Origin: a virus
Virus record (IMG/VR): IMGVR_UViG_3300022751_000029
Coordinates: 1-39,555 of that record
Length of the DNA: 39,555 bases
Strand: one strand, 5' to 3'
In this document: positions 13,183 to 22,189 of the stretch, one piece after another
Layout: each line of letters begins with the position of its first letter
How positions within the stretch are numbered: the first letter of the stretch is position 1
Position numbers and translations under genes: made by a program
The notes under the pieces: generated by a model
Seen by the model: only the letters and a program-made list of their open reading frames with translations
Database searches by the model: none
What the model was told of the DNA's origin: nothing

Positions 13183-13616
13183 TGGCAACTAAACCGAAAT
13201 TAACACCTACACAGGCTAAGGTTGTTAAAGCTAAAATCAAGTCTGAATTACATGATATACCACAAAGAGTAACATCACAGGAAGTATGGCCTAATGCCAA
13301 GCCAGAAACAGCTGCGATGATGATGTCTCGTGAGATAAGGAAAGATAACGTACAAGATGCCATACAGCAAGCTCTGTACAATCATGGACTTACAACAGAT
13401 GCATTAGCCGAGACAGTAGGTGACGCAATGGTAGCAACCAAGCTGATTCAGGTAGGCACTGAGTTCATAGAATCGGACAAGCCAGATCACTCCATTCGTC
13501 TCAAAGCAGCAGGCATGGCAGCACAATGGATGGGTATCAGTAAAGGTGAGAACGGTGGGGATAGCCTGACATTCATCAAGGTTATCAATGAAGACAAGGG
13601 TAACTATGCCCTATGA
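13182..13616 (+). CDS. terS: Putative small terminase subunit
   Basis: 144 residues directly upstream of the large terminase. The helical N-terminal part (LTPTQAKVVKAKIKSEL ... SQEVWPNAKPETAAMMMSREIRKDNVQDAI) has a helix-turn-helix look, and the centre (DALAETVGDAMVATKLIQVGTEFIESDKPDHSIRLKAAGMAAQWMGI) matches the layout of phage TerS oligomerisation regions. The assignment rests on position and general character. It would recognise phage DNA for packaging. Confidence 0.7.
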   Translation: MATKPKLTPTQAKVVKAKIKSELHDIPQRVTSQEVWPNAKPETAAMMMSREIRKDNVQDAIQQALYNHGLTTDALAETVGDAMVATKLIQVGTEFIESDKPDHSIRLKAAGMAAQWMGISKGENGGDSLTFIKVINEDKGNYAL

Positions 13617-14490
13617 GCCGTTCAAGGGATTAAAGTCCTTACAGAACAGCGACACACCATCTGATACAGGATTCAACTATGAGGGCTATACCCGATTCAT
13701 GGCTGATAGATTCACGATTGTAGATAAGAACAAAACAGAAGTCCCTTTCAGGCAGCAACCTGCACAGAGGGACTTTCTTTATTGGATGTCCCAGTATTAT
13801 CAGATCATTATCCTCAAAGCCCGTAAGATGGGATTCAGTTCAACTGCCCTAGGAGTAGGAGCTACGAAGTTCCTAACAGGTAAGAATGAGAACTGTGTAT
13901 CCATGTCATTCGATGCCGATGCATCTGTTAAGCAGTTAGCTAGAGCCAAGCACTATATCAAGAGTTATGAGCGCAGTACTGGAGTAAAGGTTCCCCTCAA
14001 GTACAACAGACAGAACGCTATGGTATTCGAGGGACATGATAAGGAAACTGGTGAGACCTGGACGAATACATTACGTGTCGGTACAGCCAAGAGCACATCA
14101 TTCGGTCGTGGTGATGACATTACATATCTACACCTTACGGAGGTGTCACTCGTGGATGATATAGAGGTATTACTATCTGGTGTCGGTGAGGCGTTAGTAC
14201 GAGGCGCTCATACGGTACTAGAGACTACGGCTAATGGATTCAACAGCTACAAGCAGTTCTGGGATAAGACCATGCTGAACAATACGGGCTTCGCTGCACT
14301 GTTCTATACACCTGACTGGGAATACGATGAGGATTATCTGGAGATACGACGCAAGCGCTTGGGTAGACTGTACGATCAGGAATACCCCGAGAACCCCGAG
14401 ATGGCATTCCTTACCTCTGGCCTACCATACTTCGATGCATTCGCGATGCGTGACCTGCTACAACGTACACAGGAGACTATATCCGTATGA
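13606..14490 (+). CDS. terL: Large terminase, ATPase part
   Basis: 295 residues from ATG 13606. The motor signatures of TerL are present: a variant Walker A in ILKARKMGFSSTALG, a Walker B-like DITYLHLTEV with the catalytic Glu, and a coupling-type TTANG motif in VLETTANGFNSY. It ends at the normal linker to the nuclease domain. The next gene overlaps by ATGA and carries that nuclease domain. So the large terminase is encoded as two polypeptides, or joined by recoding. It should power DNA translocation through the portal at 15778. Confidence 0.85.
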   Translation: MPYEPFKGLKSLQNSDTPSDTGFNYEGYTRFMADRFTIVDKNKTEVPFRQQPAQRDFLYWMSQYYQIIILKARKMGFSSTALGVGATKFLTGKNENCVSMSFDADASVKQLARAKHYIKSYERSTGVKVPLKYNRQNAMVFEGHDKETGETWTNTLRVGTAKSTSFGRGDDITYLHLTEVSLVDDIEVLLSGVGEALVRGAHTVLETTANGFNSYKQFWDKTMLNNTGFAALFYTPDWEYDEDYLEIRRKRLGRLYDQEYPENPEMAFLTSGLPYFDAFAMRDLLQRTQETISV

Positions 14491-15152
14491 TAGAGCTACT
14501 GAACAAGGATATGTTTCGTTTTTACCGACAGCCTATCAAGGGCGAGTTCTTTCTCGTATTCGTTGATACATCTGGTGAGGGTTCGGATTATAATGCTGGA
14601 CAATTTCTGAGTAAATCACGATTAGATGTTCCGATAGTCATGCACTATGAGGGTTCAATCGTGGATGTCACACCACAGCTTAAAGTCATACTTGAATGGT
14701 TATATGACCAAACGGGTGTACGGCCGGTCGTGTGCTATGAGACGAATAACGGTGGTGGCTATGAGCTTGAACGATTAAGTAGGCTCAACAGATTACAGAA
14801 GTACACCATGTACTACCAATACAAGCTGGATAACGAGGGGCGACTGATGCAGACTGATAAGCTTGGATGGAACACTAACAGTGCTACCCGTCCCGCTATG
14901 TTGACAGGGGTAGAAGATTTAGTGAACAACATGCTCGTGACCATATACGATAAGCCTACCGTTACGGAGATGTTTAGTTTCGTGAAGCATAAGACACCGA
15001 GTGGATGGAAAGCTGAGGCAGAAATGGGGTCACATGACGATCTTATTATGTCCTTAGCTGGTGCGTGGCAGTTATATCAGACAGAGAACCCACCTGTTGT
15101 GCGTCATGAACGTCCTGAACCAAAGCGATTAAAGTTTCACATAGGAGGGTAA
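14487..15152 (+). CDS. terL: Large terminase, nuclease part
   Basis: 221 residues forming an RNase H-like terminase nuclease: a first Asp in FLVFVDTSGEGSDYNAG, an acidic site in VVCYETNNGGGYEL and a final GSHDDLIMSLAGAW. In most tailed phages this is fused to the ATPase in one chain. The start overlaps the ATPase stop as ATGA, favouring termination-reinitiation; the two frames differ by -1. Confidence 0.85.
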   Translation: MIELLNKDMFRFYRQPIKGEFFLVFVDTSGEGSDYNAGQFLSKSRLDVPIVMHYEGSIVDVTPQLKVILEWLYDQTGVRPVVCYETNNGGGYELERLSRLNRLQKYTMYYQYKLDNEGRLMQTDKLGWNTNSATRPAMLTGVEDLVNNMLVTIYDKPTVTEMFSFVKHKTPSGWKAEAEMGSHDDLIMSLAGAWQLYQTENPPVVRHERPEPKRLKFHIGG

Positions 15153-15159
15153 ATATATC

Positions 15160-15417
15160 ATGAGTAAAAGTATAATCCCGCGATTATCGGCACTTGAGTT
15201 AATAAAGATGCTAAAAGGTGAAGATTCTATACCACACACGGTATCAAAACCTGACTTCCAACTCATCACTGAGGATAGGCATGGCAGCCCTACCACCACT
15301 CATGTAGAACAAGGACAAGTAGATAACCTCATGGTCGGTAAGGAGATGGTCACTGTCATCACGAAGCTGGATAACAAGGGACGGTTGATCGCACTCAAGG
15401 TAAGGCCAAGCCGATGA
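15160..15417 (+). CDS. Hypothetical protein with LDxxGRL tail (85 aa)
   Basis: Behind a strong AGGAGGGT site. Its C-terminus resembles that of the 68-residue gene at 12976. Unrecognised; overlaps the next gene by 4 bp. Confidence 0.65.
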   Translation: MSKSIIPRLSALELIKMLKGEDSIPHTVSKPDFQLITEDRHGSPTTTHVEQGQVDNLMVGKEMVTVITKLDNKGRLIALKVRPSR

Positions 15418-15689
15418 AGTACGCTAAGGTCACGACATCAGTACCAAAGTCTGACGGCACTACTGCTATTCAACACAAGTCCTACCATGAGGAGCTGAGT
15501 AGTATAAAGGAAGAGACACAGCAAAGCATCATGTCTAGTCGCATGACACTACTCACTGACATTATCAAGTGCCTGGATGTCATCACCAAGGACATCAGCC
15601 CTGAGCTGGATATCCACATCATCACAGAGAATGACAAGGTGCGTATCGTTAAGACATGGACGGTCAAGAAAGAGATTTACGGTCGGTAA
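15414..15689 (+). CDS. Hypothetical protein (91 aa)
   Basis: MKYAKVTTSVPKSDGTTAIQHKSYHEELSSIKEETQQ..., a strand followed by a long helix and a strand-rich end. Last gene before the portal operon. Not recognised. Confidence 0.65.
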   Translation: MKYAKVTTSVPKSDGTTAIQHKSYHEELSSIKEETQQSIMSSRMTLLTDIIKCLDVITKDISPELDIHIITENDKVRIVKTWTVKKEIYGR

Positions 15690-15690
15690 T

Positions 15691-15718
15691 TTACAACGGT
15701 TGTAATTTACGTTACAAT
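15691..15718 (+). promoter_or_regulatory. TTACAA inverted-repeat cluster before the portal
   Basis: TTACAAC-G-GTTGTAA (15691-15705) is a perfect 7-bp palindrome, and a third half-site TTACAA follows at 15712-15717. TTACAA (15691-15696) and TACAAT (15713-15718) with a 16-bp spacer could also be weak -35 and -10 elements of a late promoter. Operator function is inferred. Confidence 0.4.
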
Positions 15719-15777
15719 CACCACTAACAAGCAAGTCATCTTATCACGGACGCTTAGCTAATAACACCAAGGGGCAT

Positions 15778-17838
15778 ATGGCGTTTTTATCTAAATCAGA
15801 AGTGTACGATGCTTATAAGGATGCAGTAAAAGAGGCTGACATCTGGCGTGAGGACTACTCACAATACGAAAGACTGATGGACAACGGCCTGATGGACGGG
15901 CTCGATGAGAACCTACCCGAGGTCAACGACGGTTCACTAGCGGCTTCCCTGTTCAAGCTCGCTAAGCGTGTGATTCGTAAGAAACTAGGTGGCCGGGCCA
16001 ATGCTGAGGATTCTGACGAGCCATGGGTGACCGAACTTGCCAATATTGAGTGGGAAAAGAATATCCTCAAGAACGCGAATAGTATGTCTACTCCACGCCG
16101 AAAGTGGAAAGACGCAGTACGTAAGGCGGCAGGTTACGGAAGCCAACCTATCATCACCTTGTTCGTCGAGCGAGGACGCTACACTGGCGCTGATTTCATC
16201 GTTCCTTATGCACAGGACGTAAAGCTCGAAGCTGGTAAGTGTTCCGACATGGATAGCGACATCATCTTCTGGGATGTCTATTATACGAAACTCCAAGTCA
16301 AGAACATGATCGAGCAAGCCAAGAACGAGAACAAAGAGGCCAAGGCTGAGCGTGAATCATGGGAACTGCGCAAGGCTGAAAAGATAGCGATGGGTGAAGA
16401 GTTCGATGAAGACGAACCTGCACCGTATAACAAATGGAACATCGCTGAACTTGAGAAGATAGTCGAGACAAATGCCGAAGAAGACCGCCCTGGTAACGAA
16501 GAAGCCCGTGAGAAGCAAGAAAAGGGTGCCAAGAAGTCGGGTATTCATTTCTATATAGCGTTCCAGCGTGGTGTCAACGCACCGTTCTACATGTGTCACA
16601 ACAAGAAGACGGTACGTGAGTGGAGCAACCCCGACCCAAGTGGTGATATCCCTGTCCATTATCTGTATTGTTACCAAGACTTCGTGAATCCTTATGGCAT
16701 TGGCATCGTCAAGCTAGCTGGTGGTACACAGAACGTCATCGATTACCTGACTCAGGCTGATATCCTAGCGACTCAAATCGGTATATCCCCACCAAAGATG
16801 ATTAAGGGCGATGAGTCGAGTGTAGACCTGACATCCATGACCATGACACCTGATGCCAACTGGTTCATAGGCCAGACACAGGTAGAACCGTGGAACATGG
16901 CTAACGGTATCTACAACGAACTACCAGGACGCATGAGCATGTACCAGACACGACTTCAGAAGATGATGCCGATGGGCGATACCAGCGCCAGCGCACAGGA
17001 TAGCGGTGACCCGACGCAAAGCAAGACTCCTGCTGGTGTGAAGCTACAAGCTGCCAACCTGTCTATAGATGATGAGGACTTCTCAGAGAATGTCGATGAA
17101 TGTTATGCGATGGTAGCCCAGTCGATGATTAACACGCACTTCGCCAACATGCAGGGTTCTGACCTGCGCAAGTTGACTGATGATGAGCGACAAATGCTGA
17201 TACAAGCTGGACTTGAGTGGAACCTAGATGAAGTCGGTCAACCTATTGGCAATGAACTTGATGTGCTATGGGACAACGCCCGTGCTACGTTCACCTTTGA
17301 GATAGACCCAGAAGCTGACAAGACCCAAGACGAAGAGAAGCGACTTGAAGGACTGCTCAAGGTGGCTGAGTTCGCTAATGCTGACCCGAACTTTGACTTA
17401 TATATGGCTGAGGATGGTAAGAAGTTGAACCGTGGCGAGTTATACAGTGAGATAGTCGGCCTGACTTCTGATAACGACAAGATCATTCAAGACATCACAC
17501 CTGAGGAACAGAATCAGATGCAGATGCAGATGGACGCAGCTATGCAGCCTCAAATCGACCCTGAAACTGGTATGCCGATGGAGCAACCTATGGAAGAGCC
17601 GATGATGGAAGAAGAAATGCCACAGGAAGCACTTGAGGGTGAAGTCATGCAACCGGAGATGCCACCGAGTCCTGAAGAGGAAGCAATGGCTAATGTAGAG
17701 GCTGTCATGCAAGAGTTCGGTGTAGATGAGATGACCGCACTGGCTATGTTAGAAGCTGAATCACAAGGCTTCTCTCCAGAGGAAATACAGGAAGCACTCC
17801 TCCGTAACCAGCCACAACCTGAGGAGGCAATGCTATGA
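15778..17838 (+). CDS. Portal protein
   Basis: 686 residues. Size, position right after the terminase and the mixed helical and strand make-up fit a podovirus-type portal (dodecameric vertex through which DNA enters). Recognisable parts are the N-terminal helical stem (EADIWREDYSQYERLMDNGL), GNADSM-like NANSMSTPRRKWKDAVRKAAGYGSQPI, and a central FVNPYGIGIVKLAGGTQNVIDYLTQADILATQIG segment. The last 110 residues are extremely Met/Gln/Glu/Pro-rich and end in a UBA-like helix pair (VEAVMQEFGVDEMTALAMLEAESQGFS). The ribosome site is weak (AAGGGGCAT). Confidence 0.8.
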   Translation: MAFLSKSEVYDAYKDAVKEADIWREDYSQYERLMDNGLMDGLDENLPEVNDGSLAASLFKLAKRVIRKKLGGRANAEDSDEPWVTELANIEWEKNILKNANSMSTPRRKWKDAVRKAAGYGSQPIITLFVERGRYTGADFIVPYAQDVKLEAGKCSDMDSDIIFWDVYYTKLQVKNMIEQAKNENKEAKAERESWELRKAEKIAMGEEFDEDEPAPYNKWNIAELEKIVETNAEEDRPGNEEAREKQEKGAKKSGIHFYIAFQRGVNAPFYMCHNKKTVREWSNPDPSGDIPVHYLYCYQDFVNPYGIGIVKLAGGTQNVIDYLTQADILATQIGISPPKMIKGDESSVDLTSMTMTPDANWFIGQTQVEPWNMANGIYNELPGRMSMYQTRLQKMMPMGDTSASAQDSGDPTQSKTPAGVKLQAANLSIDDEDFSENVDECYAMVAQSMINTHFANMQGSDLRKLTDDERQMLIQAGLEWNLDEVGQPIGNELDVLWDNARATFTFEIDPEADKTQDEEKRLEGLLKVAEFANADPNFDLYMAEDGKKLNRGELYSEIVGLTSDNDKIIQDITPEEQNQMQMQMDAAMQPQIDPETGMPMEQPMEEPMMEEEMPQEALEGEVMQPEMPPSPEEEAMANVEAVMQEFGVDEMTALAMLEAESQGFSPEEIQEALLRNQPQPEEAML

Positions 17839-18158
17839 GCCGTGACGACAGTGCCCTATTCACAGGACTCAGCAGTGCATCTTTCCGCAAGCAGGAAGCC
17901 CAGCGCACACTTGAGTTACAGAAGCGCAAGGCTGTTAAGGCCGTACTCAAGCCGACTGAGGAGTTCATAACCGATGAGATAGCCAAGCAAGAACAACGTG
18001 TCAAGGATACACTGGCTAACTTGCCTGTCACGTTCGAGACAAAACAGGAGGATATCAAGTCGTTCCTACTGGCGCAACAGATGAACCTTGCATTCATACA
18101 TGATTTCAAGACTGCCCTATTGAATCGCTTGCGTATGCCGGAGGAATCGAATGAGTAA
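17835..18158 (+). CDS. Hypothetical helical protein (107 aa)
   Basis: ATGA overlap with the portal gene. Strongly helical with coiled-coil potential (RKQEAQRTLELQKRKAVKAVLKPTEEFITDEIAKQEQRV). Possibly an assembly or internal head protein by position. Confidence 0.65.
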   Translation: MSRDDSALFTGLSSASFRKQEAQRTLELQKRKAVKAVLKPTEEFITDEIAKQEQRVKDTLANLPVTFETKQEDIKSFLLAQQMNLAFIHDFKTALLNRLRMPEESNE

Positions 18159-18387
18159 GCAATGGTACGAGGAATATCAGGAGAAGCTGCATGATGAGCA
18201 GGATGGCAAGTCACGCGAGGAAATCGCTGAGGATTTACAACAGCATACCGAGCATGTCTTCGACCCTGATAACGCACCCAAGCAAGGCCACAAATGGGTA
18301 GATCGTGGCCTCAAGATGTCATGTGAACACGCTGGTCATGCGATGCATCAGGCATGGAAAGTCGGAGGTAAGCATGTAACAAACTAA
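18151..18387 (+). CDS. Hypothetical histidine-rich protein (78 aa)
   Basis: Helical and His-rich toward the end (CEHAGHAMHQAWKVGGKH). Overlaps the previous gene by 8 bp. Unrecognised. Confidence 0.65.
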   Translation: MSKQWYEEYQEKLHDEQDGKSREEIAEDLQQHTEHVFDPDNAPKQGHKWVDRGLKMSCEHAGHAMHQAWKVGGKHVTN

Positions 18388-18402
18388 AGGTACGCGGTAC
18401 TT

Positions 18403-18425
18403 GTAGCCACACTGGTTATGGCTAC
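18403..18425 (+). other. Hairpin between the portal block and the scaffold gene
   Basis: GTAGCCA/TGGCTAC, a perfect 7-bp stem with a 9-nt loop, not followed by a T-run. TAGCCACA also recurs just downstream. It may be an mRNA processing or stability element in the 130-bp gap. Confidence 0.45.
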
Positions 18426-18517
18426 AGATACGGCTTCCCTTTAGCCACAGATTCACCGACTTAAACGGTAGAGGCTCGTCACCTATTCAACGACAGAATA
18501 AGTAAAGGAGAACATAA

Positions 18518-19318
18518 ATGGCAGATGAAGAATCTACCGACGTAACATCGGTTACGGATACATCAACTAACGAGGACGCTCAAGACACAGATGCCGCCTT
18601 TGAGGAACTGGATTCAGATGATACCGGTTTCGAGGACGGCGAAGAAACAGAAGAGTCCAGTGAATCAGAATCAGAGGATGATAGCGCAGAATCCGATGAT
18701 GAAGAGGAACAGGAAGAATCCGCAGAAGATGGCGAGGACGTAGAGCAATCTACCGAACCGCAGGAGAAGGCAACAAAACCCGAGGAATCAACTGATACCA
18801 AGGAACAGGCTCGAAAAGCTTACGAAGCCAGACAGGCCGAGAAGCAGGCTCGCGACCAGGCCAAGCGCGATGCACAGTTCGAGTACATCAAGGCAGCAGA
18901 GGATGACAAGGACTTAGCACTCCGCCAACTCCAAATAGATGCCTATAACAACAAGATCGAGAACAACACCCAACGGCTTACCAACGCACTGGACAAAGCA
19001 GTCGGTAGCATAGAACTGTTCAAGACCGGCAGCCCCGCCGTAAAGGAACGCTTGCTCCGCGCCGTAGACCAGTACGAAGCGATGCATATCAAGAAAGACC
19101 AGAACGGTGACCCGATTGAAGTTACAGGCGACGTGTTTGAATTTTTACAACAAGAAGCAAACTCTATACAGGAATTGCTTGGGGATGGTGCCCGCAAACA
19201 GAGTAAGGATAAGTCAGGCCAAAAGGCCCGGACACTTACCGCTCCGGTGAAGACACCGAAGAAAGCGAAGGTAGATCCCGACCTTGCCGCATTCGACGAG
19301 GAAGCCGCTTCCTGGTAG
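18518..19318 (+). CDS. Scaffolding protein
   Basis: 266 residues immediately before the capsid gene, with an AAAGGAG ribosome site. The first 90 residues are almost entirely D/E/S/T, the middle (about 95-215) is a charged long helix region, and the tail is basic (PVKTPKKAKVDPDLAAFDEEAASW). This acidic-helical-basic order and the position are typical of podovirus scaffolds that guide procapsid assembly. Confidence 0.75.
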   Translation: MADEESTDVTSVTDTSTNEDAQDTDAAFEELDSDDTGFEDGEETEESSESESEDDSAESDDEEEQEESAEDGEDVEQSTEPQEKATKPEESTDTKEQARKAYEARQAEKQARDQAKRDAQFEYIKAAEDDKDLALRQLQIDAYNNKIENNTQRLTNALDKAVGSIELFKTGSPAVKERLLRAVDQYEAMHIKKDQNGDPIEVTGDVFEFLQQEANSIQELLGDGARKQSKDKSGQKARTLTAPVKTPKKAKVDPDLAAFDEEAASW

Positions 19319-19340
19319 ACATAAACAAAGGAATAAAACT

Positions 19341-20225
19341 GTGGCTATAAATTTAGCAAGTAAGTTCGAGAGCAAAACTTCCGACTTACTCAAAGTGGCT
19401 CGCAAGACCAAAGACATGGTCAACAACGACTGGTCATGGGACGGCGTGAACGCGATTAACGTGTACACCCTTACCGACCCAGTCATGGGTAACTATAACC
19501 CGAATGGTACTGGTAACCGTTATGGTAACCCTACCGAAGTAGAAGACACTATCCAGACATGGACACTGTCACGTGACCGCGCATGGACGAAAATCATCGA
19601 CAAGAAGAACTACCAAGACCAGCTGATGGTCAAGAAGCCAGGTAAGTACCTTGCACAAGCGACTAAGAACGTATTGATTCCTGAAATGGATGCATATATT
19701 CTCCAGACTATCGCGACTGCTGGTGCTAACTCAGCTACATTGACTGCCGCTGCTGGTATCACGACTGTTCCCGACCGCGATGACATCGTAACTGACGCTG
19801 CTACAACTAGTGGGAACGCATATACTAACTTCTTAACAATCAACGCTGACATCAGTGACCGTGAAGCACCTACCGAAGGCCGCATCGCTGGTATGACTGC
19901 TACGTACTACAACTTCCTGAAACAAGGTGGTTTCGTACTTGACAGTGATTCAGCTTACCGTGACCGTAAGAGTGGTAACTTGGGCGAAGTTGACGGCGTA
20001 AAAGTCGTTCTCATCCCAAGCTCACGTATGCCTGTCACATCCGGCGCAATCGACCTGCTCATCACTCACCCAAGTGTGACCGTCTCACCTGAGAAGCTTG
20101 TGGACTATACACTTCACAACAACCCTCCTGGTGTTTCAGGTGACTTGCTTGAGTACCGACACCGATACGATGCATTCGCTGATGTCAATAAGCTTCAGTC
20201 AATCGGTATGCACGCCGTCGCGTAA
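19341..20225 (+). CDS. Major capsid protein
   Basis: 294 residues. I choose the GTG at 19341 because AAAGGAATAAAACT precedes it at good spacing; the upstream in-frame ATG lies inside the scaffold gene. The sequence has HK97-like major capsid character: N-terminal arm, DRAWTKIIDKKNYQDQLMVKKPGKYLAQATKNVLIPEMDAYILQTI spine-like helix, and a later EVDGVKVVLIPSSRMP strand region. Codon use is very regular, as in a highly expressed gene. Confidence 0.8.
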   Translation: MAINLASKFESKTSDLLKVARKTKDMVNNDWSWDGVNAINVYTLTDPVMGNYNPNGTGNRYGNPTEVEDTIQTWTLSRDRAWTKIIDKKNYQDQLMVKKPGKYLAQATKNVLIPEMDAYILQTIATAGANSATLTAAAGITTVPDRDDIVTDAATTSGNAYTNFLTINADISDREAPTEGRIAGMTATYYNFLKQGGFVLDSDSAYRDRKSGNLGEVDGVKVVLIPSSRMPVTSGAIDLLITHPSVTVSPEKLVDYTLHNNPPGVSGDLLEYRHRYDAFADVNKLQSIGMHAVA

Positions 20226-20239
20226 AGAAAGGAACTCTA

Positions 20240-20455
20240 ATGTCCGAAACAACAGAATCAACTCCGAAGAAGGTACTTAACTGGCGTGAGAAGCTCGATA
20301 AGGGCTTACCACTCACCCAGATACAGGAAGCCCAAGCCGACGCTGAGTTCAACTTCCTACGCCGCCAAGAAGAAGAGCGTGTGAAGCGTGAGTTCGAGAA
20401 GCGCAAGCAAGGGCAAGTCCAACCATCTGACGATATAAGTAAGAAAGGTAAATAA
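20240..20455 (+). CDS. Small charged protein (71 aa)
   Basis: Helical and charged (LNWREKLDKGLPLTQIQEAQADAEFNFLRRQEEERVKREFEKRKQ), with a GAAAGGAACTCT ribosome site. It follows the capsid gene. Unrecognised. Confidence 0.7.
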   Translation: MSETTESTPKKVLNWREKLDKGLPLTQIQEAQADAEFNFLRRQEEERVKREFEKRKQGQVQPSDDISKKGK

Positions 20456-20460
20456 AAACT

Positions 20461-20817
20461 ATGCCATCTATTGAAGTAGGCGCATCAGGCCACCGCGAGT
20501 TCGTAGCCGTAACAGGCGCGAAATCACTGGTCGTCGCAGATCAGGGCATCGTACAGAACGTAACAGCTAGCGCAGTAGTAACCCTACCTGCCGCAGCTGC
20601 TGGCCAGACGTTCACCCTACGTGTTGGTAAGGAAGGTATTACAACCTCTCTTGTACCAGTAGGTTCTGACACCATGACTGGTAACGGGTTCACTCCAACC
20701 GCTCTTAAGGGTGCAGTGTTCACGAACCAGCCAGCTGGTAGCTATATCCAAGTAGTCGCAGGTGCTGCCACATGGCACATCTCACAACTTCTCGGTACTG
20801 CTACACGTACGGTCTAG
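20461..20817 (+). CDS. Head decoration or fibre-type beta protein (118 aa)
   Basis: Beta-rich with VTLPAAAAGQTFTLRV, GSDTMTGNG and GAATWHISQL. The same order of elements (VTLP ... F ... GSDTVEG ... NGTAAWSVI) forms the end of the fibre at 21238, so both likely share a small trimeric fibre-type fold. Its place next to the capsid gene suggests a capsid decoration or fibre. Confidence 0.65.
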   Translation: MPSIEVGASGHREFVAVTGAKSLVVADQGIVQNVTASAVVTLPAAAAGQTFTLRVGKEGITTSLVPVGSDTMTGNGFTPTALKGAVFTNQPAGSYIQVVAGAATWHISQLLGTATRTV

Positions 20818-20824
20818 TTCTATA

Positions 20825-20847
20825 GGGGCGGTACCTCACACCGCCCC
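20825..20847 (+). terminator. GC-rich hairpin after the capsid block
   Basis: GGGGCGGT/ACCGCCCC, a perfect 8-bp stem with a 7-nt loop, but no T-run follows. Perhaps a partial terminator or a 3' stability element that raises capsid mRNA relative to the genes beyond. Confidence 0.5.
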
Positions 20848-20875
20848 ACCATTTAACAGCTAAGAAAGGAATATC

Positions 20876-21238
20876 ATGGCTGGAAGTTCAATCTATCGGG
20901 GAGACTCCGACACATGGACACTGAGTGTTCCCCTTACACTGTGGTCGGCCAGTGGTACGTTTTTCTTTGCGGTTAAAAGCAAGGGTGATATTGCTACAGC
21001 TGACCTGACCGATGCAAATGCAGTACTCAAGAAAGAGTACAACGATACGTTTATCACTGATACGACAGCGACGGATAAGGTGTATACACTGAGCCTCTCA
21101 CATGCTGATACGGTCAATGTCACTCCTGGTAAGTACGTCGCTGAGTTCCAGTGGGTGAACGCTGGCGGTACAGTCGTTAAGACCTTTGACCAGTTCAAGT
21201 ACCAGATCAAGGCAGATATAAATCAGCGAGTAAGTTAA
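20876..21238 (+). CDS. Structural beta-sandwich protein (120 aa)
   Basis: An Ig-like chain (GDSDTWTLSVPLTLWSASGTFFFAVKSKG ... YTLSLSHADTVNVTPGKYVAEFQWVNAGG). It resembles the N-terminal domain of baseplate/fibre BppU-type proteins in general layout. Good ribosome site (AAGAAAGGAATATC). One-base overlap with the next gene. Confidence 0.6.
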   Translation: MAGSSIYRGDSDTWTLSVPLTLWSASGTFFFAVKSKGDIATADLTDANAVLKKEYNDTFITDTTATDKVYTLSLSHADTVNVTPGKYVAEFQWVNAGGTVVKTFDQFKYQIKADINQRVS

Positions 21239-22188
21239 TGGCGGATATCGTACTTGAAGATACAGACGGAAACAGTATCGTCATAACAGACGATGATGCT
21301 GCTAACATCTCGCTTCAAGATACGGATACACCACCGATAGAACTAGAGACCGTTGGTACTCCAGGCCGCGACGGTACGGACGGTACCAATGGTGTTGGTG
21401 TGCCTGTCGGGGGTACTACGGGTCAAGTTCTCTCAAAGATAAATAGTACTGATTATAATACGCAATGGATAACCCCAGCTAGCGGTGGTGGGACAGGCAC
21501 GGTTACGAGCGTATCTGTAACTACGGCTAACGGCGTATCTGGTTCTGTAGCTACGGCAACGACGACGCCCGCAATCTCTCTAACATTAGGTGCTATTACC
21601 CCTACATCTGTTACGGCATCAGGTGCTCTATCAGGCTCCAATCTCTCTGGTACCAACACAGGCGACCAGACTACTGTTACGGGTAATGCTGGCACAGCCA
21701 CGGCATTGCAGACAGCACGTACGATAGGCACACTCACGGGTGACGTCACTACGGCTGGTAGTTCATTTAACGGTACAGCCAATAACACCAATGCGGCTAT
21801 ACTTGCAACGGTCAACTCGAATGTCGGGTCATTTACTAACGCCAATATTACCGTCAACGCAAAAGGTCTTGTCACTGCCGCTTCCAACGGGGCAGGTGGT
21901 GGAGGCTCAGGAATAACCCGCACAGTGACGGTGACATCAGGTAGTTTTACTCCAGGCTCTACGGCTACGACGGATTATGTCTACCTGATTGCTGGAGCGC
22001 ATGCAGTCACTCTTCCGACAGCCTCAGGTAACAGCAACCGTTATACGTTCAAGAACAACCACACGGCAGCCGTGACGATTACCCGAGCAGGTTCTGATAC
22101 GGTTGAAGGAGCGATAAGTATTTCAGTAAACCCAAGTAACTCAGTTGATTTAATAAGTAACGGCACAGCCGCATGGAGTGTAATTTAA
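21238..22188 (+). CDS. Tail or head fibre with short collagen-like segment
   Basis: 316 residues. A short acidic strand domain leads to GTPGRDGTDGTNG collagen-like triplets, VGGTTGQVLSKINSTDYNTQW (a common fibre hinge motif) and long Ser/Thr/Gly-rich repeats. It ends in a small beta head (HAVTLPTASGNSNRYTFKNNHTAAVTITRAGSDTVEG). This is a typical trimeric fibre likely to take part in host contact. Confidence 0.75.
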   Translation: MADIVLEDTDGNSIVITDDDAANISLQDTDTPPIELETVGTPGRDGTDGTNGVGVPVGGTTGQVLSKINSTDYNTQWITPASGGGTGTVTSVSVTTANGVSGSVATATTTPAISLTLGAITPTSVTASGALSGSNLSGTNTGDQTTVTGNAGTATALQTARTIGTLTGDVTTAGSSFNGTANNTNAAILATVNSNVGSFTNANITVNAKGLVTAASNGAGGGGSGITRTVTVTSGSFTPGSTATTDYVYLIAGAHAVTLPTASGNSNRYTFKNNHTAAVTITRAGSDTVEGAISISVNPSNSVDLISNGTAAWSVI

Positions 22189-22189
22189 A

